Positions 1 to 5,449 of a stretch of 5,449 nucleotides of DNA are shown one piece after another. Made by a program: the position numbers and the translations under genes. Below the pieces are notes generated by a model, which was given only the letters and a program-made list of their open reading frames with translations, was not told the origin of the DNA and made no database searches. Numbering within the stretch: the first letter of the stretch is position 1; every line of letters begins with the position of its first letter. Origin of the DNA: Planococcus sp. (in: firmicutes) (lineage in GTDB: Bacteria > Bacillota > Bacilli > Bacillales_A > Planococcaceae); NCBI GenBank assembly GCA_030147225.1, contig JASLAI010000047.1, positions 1-5,449 of the forward strand. The letters run 5' to 3'.

Positions 1-1
1 A

Positions 2-928
2 AGTCAGCAAACACCTAACACGGCTATGGAATTTACGAAAATTGTCCATGACATGAAAGAAATTCCAGCAGGCGTCTACAATTTGGTAATGGGTACAGGC
101 TCCGAAATTGGCAATGCACTTGCTTCACACGAAAAAGTACAGTTGGTCACTATGACAGGCAGTCTCCCGGCAGGTACAAAAGTTATGGAAGCTGCTGCGA
201 AGAATATTACCAAAGTCAATTTAGAACTGGGCGGCAAGGCTCCAGCGATCGTCACTCAAAACGCAGACCTCGACTTGGCGGCTGAAGCGATCGCCACTTC
301 CCGTTTAGCAAATAACGGACAAGCTTGCACAAACGCTGAACGGGTTTATGTCCATGACAGCGTAGCGGAAGAATTCACGAAAAAGCTCACCGCTGTTTTT
401 GAATCAAAAACATTGGGAGATCCGCGCCAGGACAAACAGGCAGATATGGGGCCGCTTGTCAGCCAAGAACGTCTTGATACAGTTCATGATATGGTCACGC
501 AGGCAGTGTCAGAAGGCGCAACCGTTGCAACCGGCGGCGAACGGGACAGCAGCCGTTCCGGCTTTTTCTACAAACCTACCCTGCTGACAAATGTAAATCA
601 TGACTCCGCGATTATTCGGGATGAAATTTTTGGCCCTGTATTGCCGGTGACGACTTATAGCACCTTGCAGGAGGCGATTGAAAAGGCCAATGACACAGAA
701 TACGGCCTGTCATCTGCCGTCTACACAAACGACTTAAATGAAGCCATGCAGGTCGTCAATGAAATGAAATTCGGTGAAACTTACGTGAATCGCGAAAACT
801 TTGAAGCGATTCAAGGCTATCATGCCGGTATGCGCAAGTCAGGACTTGGCGGAGCAGATGGCAAACACGGAATGGAAGATTTCCTGGTTACGCAAGTTGT
901 CTATATGCAATATAAGAACGGCAACTAA
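2..928 (+). CDS. aldA: NAD-dependent lactaldehyde/glycolaldehyde dehydrogenase AldA, 5'-partial
   Basis: Aldehyde dehydrogenase superfamily enzyme that oxidises lactaldehyde or glycolaldehyde to the acid with NAD in the cytoplasm, as known for E. coli AldA. The frame is open to the left window edge, so the ATG at 26 is an internal Met: the residues before it (SQQTPNTA) fit the family. About 308 residues are visible; E. coli AldA has 479, so roughly 170 N-terminal residues are missing. Visible are the MTGS..AG nucleotide-binding turn, the catalytic Glu in LELGGKAP (codon 224-226), the catalytic Cys in NNGQACTNAERV (codon 326-328), the EIFGPVLPV motif and an AldA-like C-terminus (GETYVNRENFEA, GGADGKHG). 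The C-terminal match points to AldA rather than a betaine- or succinate-semialdehyde dehydrogenase. The substrate remains inferred from similarity. The gene is convergent with fumC and ends in its own terminator. Confidence 0.9.
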   Translation, partial: SQQTPNTAMEFTKIVHDMKEIPAGVYNLVMGTGSEIGNALASHEKVQLVTMTGSLPAGTKVMEAAAKNITKVNLELGGKAPAIVTQNADLDLAAEAIATSRLANNGQACTNAERVYVHDSVAEEFTKKLTAVFESKTLGDPRQDKQADMGPLVSQERLDTVHDMVTQAVSEGATVATGGERDSSRSGFFYKPTLLTNVNHDSAIIRDEIFGPVLPVTTYSTLQEAIEKANDTEYGLSSAVYTNDLNEAMQVVNEMKFGETYVNRENFEAIQGYHAGMRKSGLGGADGKHGMEDFLVTQVVYMQYKNGN

Positions 929-936
929 CTGAACGT

Positions 937-973
937 AAAACACTCGCTCATAAAACTGAGCGAGTGTTTTTTT
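937..973 (+). terminator. Rho-independent terminator of aldA
   Basis: A perfect inverted repeat lies eight bases after the aldA stop codon. The left arm is at 937-950 (core CACTCGCTCA), the loop TAAAAC at 951-956 and the right arm at 957-970 (core TGAGCGAGTG). It runs into seven Ts at 967-973, partly within the right arm. On the minus strand the arm is followed by only four Ts, so the main direction is plus; some bidirectional action is possible. Confidence 0.92.
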
Positions 974-1007
974 GCAGTTGCCCAAAATATTGGAGGGAAC
1001 CCCATAG

Positions 1008-1036
1008 AAAAGCGGCTGAGAGGTCTCAGCCGCTTT
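1008..1036 (-). terminator. Probable terminator of fumC
   Basis: A 13-bp inverted repeat with core AGCGGCTGAGA (arms 1009-1021 and 1024-1036) starts eight bases after the fumC stop codon. The tip must open to a loop of four or more bases, because only two unpaired bases remain at full pairing. On the minus strand it leads into TTTTC, a short T-run. On the plus strand it is followed by CATC and six Ts (1041-1046), so it may also serve as a backup for transcription arriving from aldA. Confidence 0.78.
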
Positions 1037-1044
1037 CATCTTTT

Positions 1045-2427
1045 TTATTTTCCAACCATATTTTCCGGTTTAACCCATTCGTCAAACTGATCAGCAGTCA
1101 AATGTCCGCTGTTTACAGCTGATTCTTTCAGAGTTGTACCGTCTTTATGTGCTTGTTTGGCAATTGCTGCCGCTTTTTCATATCCGATATGTGGATTTAA
1201 GGCTGTAACAAGCATCAATGAATTGCTGACATGATTTTGGATAACGTCCAGATTGGCTTCAATGCCAACTGCACAATGATCATTGAAGCTGATTAGGCTG
1301 TCTGTCAAAAGACGAACAGACTGCAGGAAATTGTATGCGATCACTGGCTTGAACACATTCAATTCGAAGTTCCCTTGGCTTGCCGAGAAGCCGATCGTTG
1401 CGTCATTGCCCATTACTTGAGCCGCTACCATCGTCAATGCTTCACTTTGAGTCGGGTTTACTTTTCCAGGCATGATCGAGCTTCCCGGTTCGTTTGCAGG
1501 AATTGTGATTTCACCGATTCCGCTTCGAGGGCCGCTTGCCAACCAGCGTACATCGTTCGCAATTTTCATTGCATCTGCTGCAAGTGCCTTGATGGCACCA
1601 TGTGTATAAACCATTTCGTCGTGGCTCGTCAGTGCATGGAATTTGTTTTCAGCAGAAGTGAAAGAAGTTCCAACTGCTTCACTAATGAATTCAGCAACAG
1701 AAGGTCCGAAAGTCGGATCGGCATTGATGCCTGTTCCTACTGCAGTACCTCCGATTGCCAATTCACGCATATGTTCAACGCTTTCGCGAATCATACGCTC
1801 ACACTTTTCAAGCATATGTCTCCAGCCGCTGATTTCCTGGCCAAGTGTCAAAGGTGTCGCATCCTGCAAGTGCGTGCGTCCAATTTTGATGACATCATCG
1901 AATTGCTGAGCCTTTTCATCCAATGTTGCCTTCAGCTTTTGAACAGCAGGAACCAGGTTTTCAGTAACTGCCAAAACTCCCGCCACATGCATCGCTGTAG
2001 GATATGTATCATTGGAGCTTTGGGACATATTCACATCGTCGTTCGGATGAAGTTTTTCGTCGGAATTTTGTTCTGCCAATAGTTCATTGCCGCGGCGCGC
2101 CAGAACTTCGTTCATATTCAAATTATATTGTGTACCACTTCCCGTCTGCCAAACAACTAACGGGAAATGATCATTCCATTTCCCCTCAATTACTTCATTC
2201 GCTGCAAGTTCAACAGCCTTCATTTTCGCTTCAGACAATTTCCCCAGTTTATGGTTTGCTTTAGCTGTCGCTTTTTTCAGTTGGGCAAAGGCCATGACAA
2301 CTTCATGCGGCATACGTTCCGTGCCGATTTCAAAGTTTTGTACGCTGCGCTGAGTTTGTGCGCCCCACATTTTATCCGCTTCAACTTGAATTTCACCGAT
2401 GGTATCTTTTTCTGTCCGATACTGCAT
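1045..2427 (-). CDS. fumC: Class II fumarate hydratase (fumarase C)
   Basis: Iron-independent, homotetrameric TCA-cycle enzyme that interconverts fumarate and (S)-malate in the cytosol. With the start at ATG 2427 it is 460 residues, close to the 462 of B. subtilis FumC. A GTG at 2436 is also in frame, but GGAG at 2439-2436 sits eight bases before the ATG and overlaps the GTG, so ATG is preferred. Key sites: substrate-binding SGT at residues 97-99, B-site HPND at 127-130, SSN at 137-139, catalytic Thr-His at 185-186 (GRTHLQDA), and the superfamily signature [10 protein letters not shown] at 315-324 with the catalytic Ser and Lys322. These separate it from aspartase and argininosuccinate lyase, which share the fold. 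One oddity: the residue two after the SGT motif is Tyr101 (SGTQYN), where B. subtilis and E. coli FumC have Ser. The gene lies 82 bases after the murE-like gene and probably has its own promoter. Confidence 0.97.
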   Translation of the reverse strand: MQYRTEKDTIGEIQVEADKMWGAQTQRSVQNFEIGTERMPHEVVMAFAQLKKATAKANHKLGKLSEAKMKAVELAANEVIEGKWNDHFPLVVWQTGSGTQYNLNMNEVLARRGNELLAEQNSDEKLHPNDDVNMSQSSNDTYPTAMHVAGVLAVTENLVPAVQKLKATLDEKAQQFDDVIKIGRTHLQDATPLTLGQEISGWRHMLEKCERMIRESVEHMRELAIGGTAVGTGINADPTFGPSVAEFISEAVGTSFTSAENKFHALTSHDEMVYTHGAIKALAADAMKIANDVRWLASGPRSGIGEITIPANEPGSSIMPGKVNPTQSEALTMVAAQVMGNDATIGFSASQGNFELNVFKPVIAYNFLQSVRLLTDSLISFNDHCAVGIEANLDVIQNHVSNSLMLVTALNPHIGYEKAAAIAKQAHKDGTTLKESAVNSGHLTADQFDEWVKPENMVGK

Positions 2428-2435
2428 TCCATCCA

Positions 2436-2439
2436 CTCC
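2436..2439 (-). promoter_or_regulatory. Ribosome binding site of fumC that decides the start
   Basis: GGAG on the minus strand is followed by eight bases and then ATG at 2427. The alternative GTG start at 2436 has this motif directly on top of it and would have no usable spacing. Confidence 0.75.
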
Positions 2440-2469
2440 AATTCTGCTATTTATGTCTACTTCTTCTCT

Positions 2470-2475
2470 ATTATA
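2470..2475 (-). promoter_or_regulatory. Candidate sigma-A -10 box for fumC
   Basis: A perfect TATAAT lies in the gap between the murE-like gene and fumC, 42 bases before the fumC ATG, which would give a leader of about 36 bases. The hexamer about 17 bases upstream (GCTCTT) is a poor -35 match, and the TG upstream is one base off the extended -10 position. The promoter is therefore plausible but may need an activator. Confidence 0.5.
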
Positions 2476-2509
2476 ACCATATTTGACCGCAAAAGAGCGA
2501 CCTTTGCAG

Positions 2510-4009
2510 TTAAAAATCGCCAGCTCTGCTGCTGAAAAATTCTTCTATTATCGCCTCGTCAGAATGCGGAATATATTCTCCTTTGACGATTTGCGCACCG
2601 TTGATCGACCCGCTGGAAAGCAGGATCAGATCATCTGGACCACTTTCCTGCAAGGCTGCCAGAACCGCTTCACGCCTAGAAGTGGCGGTTACCACCTGTT
2701 GCTTGTAAGGGACTGTAAAACCTTTCAACACCGCATCAATTACAGTGTCAGGTTCATTGTCTCCCGGATGATCAACAGTGACCACAAGAACGTCGGCTTT
2801 CCCTTCAGCTGCTTTTGCCATTTTCGGCATTTTCGAGAAATCCCTTATTCCGATTCCTGCGATGAGTGCAATCAAACGCTTGTGTGATAGTTTTTTCACC
2901 TCGTGCAAGACGGCCGACAAAGCCACCGGTGTATGAGCATAGTCCAGGATGACTTTTCGATTTTGCGGACCACGGATCACTTGAAAGCGCCCCTCGACCT
3001 GAGACATTTTCGGCAGGACGGCCAAGATAGCTTTAATCTCCACACCTGACAAAAGAGCCGCACCAATCGCCGCTGTCAAATTAGCCGCATTGTATTCGCC
3101 GTAAAGCGGCACATGAACTGGCCAACGCTTTCCTTGGTAGCACAAATCAAACTTCAGTCCGGTATCGGAAGATTCGCAGGCCGTCCAAATCAAATCGGCT
3201 CCAGAATTCAGTTGGCTGCTATATGTCAAATAAGGATAGCTGATAACTTCCAAAATCTCTTCAGCCATTCCCTCATCATCAATATTGACTACAGTCGCTT
3301 TGGCCTGTTTGAACAATAATAATTTGGATTGAAGGTAGTGTTCGAATGTTTTATGGTATTCCAGATGCTCTTCTGAAATGTTGGTGTGGATTGCCACATC
3401 AAAGTGGATGCCTTCGACTCTTTTTTGATCTAAGGCAATAGAAGAAACTTCCATGGACACTGCACGATCATCTTCTGTTACAAATTTCTCAAAAATCTTA
3501 TGGATGTCAGACGAAATCGGAGTCGTAGGTGTGCTCTTGTAGAAGGGGATCTTGCCATTTGCTCCTAATATTCCTGTAGTCCCAATAAATCCGCAGGAAA
3601 TACCGAGCAGATTGAACAAATCATAGACATATGTAGCTGTTGTTGTTTTTCCATTAGTTCCAGTGACCCCCACTTTGATTAACTTTTCCTGTGGTGAGCG
3701 GTAAAAGAAATCGGACATATAGGCGAGAGCCGTGCGGACATTTGCTACTAAAACAAATGAAAGATTCGGATGCTGTACTGCGTATTCAGTCATTATATTT
3801 TCGTTAGATCCGACTATTGTTGTGGCTCCATTCACAATAGCTTCGCTGATATACAGATGTCCATCGGTAGAATCACCGGGCACACAAAAGAACGCGCACC
3901 CTTTGACTGCCTGCGTTGAATTATACTCAATTGAGCTGACTTCTGATTTTTCAGGTCCAAATTGCTTGATGACAGGGAAAGAAGGGATGCTGGTAAGTCG
4001 TATCTCCAT
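2510..4009 (-). CDS. MurE-family Mur ligase with divergent amino-acid recognition motifs
   Basis: A 499-residue, three-domain ATP-dependent ligase of the MurE type. True MurE adds the third amino acid (meso-DAP or L-Lys) to UDP-MurNAc-L-Ala-D-Glu in cytoplasmic peptidoglycan synthesis. The N-terminal domain carries a MurE-like segment ending DSTDGH (46-51). The central domain has the P-loop GTNGKTTT (117-124), STPTTP (159-164), MEVSS (186-190), [11 protein letters not shown] (209-219) and Lys229, which matches the carbamylated Lys of the family. The C-terminal domain has DYAHTP (356-361) and RDFSKMPKM (389-397). The DAP motif DNPR is replaced by DHPG (413-416), and the usual GKGHEDYQ region reads SGSINGAQ (466-473), so the substrate is uncertain. 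The start is ATG 4009, with AAGGAG at seven-base spacing; an upstream TTG at 4042 lacks this support. It could be the housekeeping L-Lys-type MurE of this species or a specialised paralogue. No gene symbol is given for that reason. Confidence 0.88.
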   Translation of the reverse strand: MEIRLTSIPSFPVIKQFGPEKSEVSSIEYNSTQAVKGCAFFCVPGDSTDGHLYISEAIVNGATTIVGSNENIMTEYAVQHPNLSFVLVANVRTALAYMSDFFYRSPQEKLIKVGVTGTNGKTTTATYVYDLFNLLGISCGFIGTTGILGANGKIPFYKSTPTTPISSDIHKIFEKFVTEDDRAVSMEVSSIALDQKRVEGIHFDVAIHTNISEEHLEYHKTFEHYLQSKLLLFKQAKATVVNIDDEGMAEEILEVISYPYLTYSSQLNSGADLIWTACESSDTGLKFDLCYQGKRWPVHVPLYGEYNAANLTAAIGAALLSGVEIKAILAVLPKMSQVEGRFQVIRGPQNRKVILDYAHTPVALSAVLHEVKKLSHKRLIALIAGIGIRDFSKMPKMAKAAEGKADVLVVTVDHPGDNEPDTVIDAVLKGFTVPYKQQVVTATSRREAVLAALQESGPDDLILLSSGSINGAQIVKGEYIPHSDEAIIEEFFSSRAGDF

Positions 4010-4016
4010 TAAAAGG

Positions 4017-4023
4017 CTCCTTA
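4017..4023 (-). promoter_or_regulatory. Strong ribosome binding site of the murE-like gene
   Basis: TAAGGAG on the minus strand is followed by seven bases and then ATG at 4009. This near-perfect Shine-Dalgarno fixes the start and rules out the longer TTG-initiated reading from 4042, which would place the site inside the coding sequence. Confidence 0.88.
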
Positions 4024-4074
4024 GGGGAAAAAAATATGTCAAATACCTATAGTTTCACAGGAACATGTATCATT

Positions 4075-4102
4075 ATTCTATCATTTTCACCTAACAGCGC
4101 AA
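4075..4102 (-). promoter_or_regulatory. Weak candidate promoter of the murE-like gene
   Basis: On the minus strand TAGAAT (4080-4075) matches five of six bases of a -10 box. TTGCGC (4102-4097), 16 bases upstream, matches four of six of a -35 box. The leader would be about 60 bases. Some promoter is expected here because a terminator lies upstream, but this particular assignment is tentative. Confidence 0.35.
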
Positions 4103-4110
4103 ACAAAATT

Positions 4111-4128
4111 AGTCGAATCAAGTCGAAT
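4111..4128. repeat. Tandem 8-bp direct repeat AGTCGAAT, 10-bp period
   Basis: Two exact copies of AGTCGAAT at 4111-4118 and 4121-4128 are separated by CA, so they repeat with one helical turn. On the minus strand they read ATTCGACT twice and lie about 100 bases before the murE-like ATG, just upstream of the weak -35 candidate. This geometry is typical of binding sites for a dimeric activator such as a response regulator. No known consensus was recognised. Confidence 0.6.
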
Positions 4129-4169
4129 TTTTCTGAAATGACGTGTTTTTCTGTACTTTTACAATACAC

Positions 4170-4205
4170 AAAAAACCCTTGCTCAAACATACGAGTGAGC
4201 AAGGG
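4170..4205 (-). terminator. Rho-independent terminator of the flotillin gene
   Basis: Arms CCCTTGCTCA (4176-4185) and TGAGCAAGGG (4196-4205) form a perfect 10-bp stem with a 10-base loop. On the minus strand it is followed by six Ts (4175-4170). It starts 14 bases after the floT stop codon and separates floT from the murE-like gene transcriptionally. Confidence 0.92.
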
Positions 4206-4219
4206 AAGGCATTAGCAAA

Positions 4220-5449
4220 TTAAATTCCAACTTTTTCAGTTGATTGGTTTTTTTCGGCTAGTTCATAACGCAATTGTTCAATAGTTTGGGCATACTCTGA
4301 TTTCCCTGTCAGGTTCTCCAGCATTTCCCGAACATCAATTCCGGAGGATTCTTTTAGTGTTTCCTGTAAAGTCGACATCAGATTGGTGGCATACGAAGTG
4401 ACTTTATTCGCCCCTCCACCTTCACCGCTCCCTGTATCCACGACTGTAATCTTGTCTATATTGGCAAGCGGGCTGGCAATTTCTCTTGCATATTCCGGCA
4501 ACATCTTGACAATCATGTCGAGCGTTGCTGCTTGTCCATACATTTCAAACGCTTCAGCAATTTTTCGTTTTGCTTCCGCTTCTGCTAAACCACGCAAACG
4601 AATGATATCCGCTTCGGATTCCCCTTGAGCACGTTGGGAGTCTGCACGGGCCTGGCCATCCAGCCGGATTTTCTCTGCATCAGCCTTTGCCATCGCTTCA
4701 ACCCGGTACTTCTGTGCATCGGCATCCGCCAACTGCTTGGATTTTTCTGCTTCTGCTGCCTGTTCAACTGAATAGCGGTCCGCGTCCGCTTTTTTCTTCA
4801 CTTCAGAATCATATTGGCGTTCACGGCGCTGTATCTCTTTTTCTTCCAGTTCGATTTGTTTCTGGCGTTCGATAATCTGAATCTGCATTTCCTGCTCGAC
4901 TACTTCCTGCTTGGCTTTTGCAGTTTCAAGCTCGTAAGCCTGATCGGCACGAGCTTTCGCAATATCCTGCTCGCGGCGGTACTCAGCCACTTTCAGCAAA
5001 TTCTCTTTTTCTGCTTCAGCAATTTCTGTCGCACGTTCAATTTCAGCTCGCTGCGCATCTTTTCCTGCTTCTGCGCGCTTAATGCGCGTCTGCATTTCAG
5101 ATTCTGCAGTGGATATATCAGCATCACGTTTCACTTGGGCGATTCTTGCTTTACCTAATGAATCCAAATAGCCGTTTTTGTCACGGACATCCTTGATCGT
5201 GAACGATACGATGATCAATCCCATCTTCGCCAGATCGTGCGAAGCGACACGCTGTACTTCCTGTGAGAACTTATCGCGATTTTTGTAGATTTCTTCTACT
5301 GTCATGGAACCCAGAATAGATCGAAGATGGCCTTCAAGTACTTCTTTGGCTTCGTTTTCCCTGTCTTCTTTTGACTTCCCTAAGAATTGCTCAGCAGCCG
5401 TGGCAATCTCTGATATGGATCCGCCGATTTTTATAATGGCCGTGCCGTC
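4220..5449 (-). CDS. floT: Flotillin-like protein FloT (YuaG), 5'-partial
   Basis: SPFH/band-7 scaffold protein of functional membrane microdomains. In B. subtilis FloT organises lipid-raft-like assemblies and influences membrane fluidity, signalling and wall synthesis. The frame is open through the right window edge, so the ATG at 5305 is internal: the 48 codons before it read as SPFH sequence (DGTAIIKIGGSISE, EQFLGKSK, EVLEGHLRSILGS). About 409 residues are visible; B. subtilis FloT has 509, so roughly 100 residues with the membrane segment are missing. Visible parts in order: the SPFH domain end (to about residue 100, with VRDKNGYLDSLGK), a long charged coiled coil rich in AE/EA repeats (about 105-295), and a conserved C-terminal part with ITVVDTGSGEGGGANK and SSGIDVREMLENL. 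The length and the EA-rich coil fit FloT and not the shorter FloA. A NfeD-like partner (YuaF in B. subtilis) would be expected upstream, outside the window. The gene ends in its own terminator. Confidence 0.96.
   Translation of the reverse strand, partial: DGTAIIKIGGSISEIATAAEQFLGKSKEDRENEAKEVLEGHLRSILGSMTVEEIYKNRDKFSQEVQRVASHDLAKMGLIIVSFTIKDVRDKNGYLDSLGKARIAQVKRDADISTAESEMQTRIKRAEAGKDAQRAEIERATEIAEAEKENLLKVAEYRREQDIAKARADQAYELETAKAKQEVVEQEMQIQIIERQKQIELEEKEIQRRERQYDSEVKKKADADRYSVEQAAEAEKSKQLADADAQKYRVEAMAKADAEKIRLDGQARADSQRAQGESEADIIRLRGLAEAEAKRKIAEAFEMYGQAATLDMIVKMLPEYAREIASPLANIDKITVVDTGSGEGGGANKVTSYATNLMSTLQETLKESSGIDVREMLENLTGKSEYAQTIEQLRYELAEKNQSTEKVGI

Noticed and set aside
1375..2082. 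A 235-codon open frame on the plus strand inside fumC
   Set aside because: It is entirely antisense to a confidently identified fumarase. Its translation is rich in Cys, Arg and Ser with no recognisable domain, as expected from reading a conserved gene backwards.
2489..2507. Possible terminator after the murE-like gene
   Set aside because: The stem (GCAAAG with CTTTTGC) is only about six pairs with a bulge and has no T-run after it.
2167..2887. Plus-strand open frames spanning the fumC start, the gap and the end of the murE-like gene
   Set aside because: They overlap two real minus-strand genes, and their translations show no family motif. The gap itself is explained by fumC control signals.
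4037..4042. TTGACA on the minus strand as a perfect -35 box
   Set aside because: The position 16-18 bases downstream falls on the Shine-Dalgarno of the murE-like gene and has no -10-like hexamer. The same bases also supply a TTG start that is less likely than ATG 4009.
3732..4052. Plus-strand open frame opposite the 5' end of the murE-like gene
   Set aside because: It is antisense to the N-terminal domain of a real gene and has no recognisable protein features.
4061..4070. GAACATGT resembling half of a Bacillus LexA box
   Set aside because: The second half-site (GTTC at the right spacing) is missing, so no SOS operator can be claimed.
4814..5158. Phe- and Leu-rich plus-strand open frame resembling a small membrane protein
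   Set aside because: It is the reverse of the Glu/Lys/Gln-rich coiled coil of the flotillin, whose codons read backwards give Phe and Leu. The hydrophobicity is an artefact.

Overview
The window looks like a chromosomal segment of a low- to moderate-GC Gram-positive bacterium of the order Bacillales. The flotillin and the class II fumarase read almost like their Bacillus subtilis counterparts (FloT/YuaG and FumC/CitG). Ribosome binding sites are of the strong AGGAG type, and genes end in compact hairpins followed by T-runs. A Planococcaceae-like source (Planococcus, Sporosarcina, Lysinibacillus) is a guess from the mix of genes and is not shown by the sequence.

Layout from left to right. (1) Positions 2-928, plus strand: the C-terminal two thirds of an AldA-type lactaldehyde/glycolaldehyde dehydrogenase, cut by the left window edge and followed by a strong terminator. 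(2) Positions 929-1044: a convergent intergenic space with two back-to-back hairpins, one for each flanking gene. (3) Positions 1045-2427, minus strand: complete fumarase FumC, with a likely promoter of its own in the 82-base gap upstream. (4) Positions 2510-4009, minus strand: a complete Mur ligase related to MurE. Its ATP-binding and central-domain motifs are kept, but the C-terminal motifs that recognise the added amino acid are replaced. (5) Positions 4010-4219: an intergenic region with the flotillin terminator, a tandem 8-bp direct repeat and a weak promoter candidate. (6) Positions 4220-5449, minus strand: a FloT-type flotillin whose N-terminal membrane part lies beyond the right edge.

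Three genes (floT, murE-like, fumC) run in the same direction on the minus strand, but they do not look like one tight operon. A clear terminator separates floT from the murE-like gene, and a consensus -10 box precedes fumC. AldA and FumC are central-metabolism enzymes; the flotillin and the Mur ligase belong to the cell envelope. No mobile element, CRISPR array, RNA gene or phage gene was seen. The only part that departs clearly from an ordinary Bacillales core region is the MurE-like ligase with its unusual substrate-recognition motifs, together with the repeat upstream of it.
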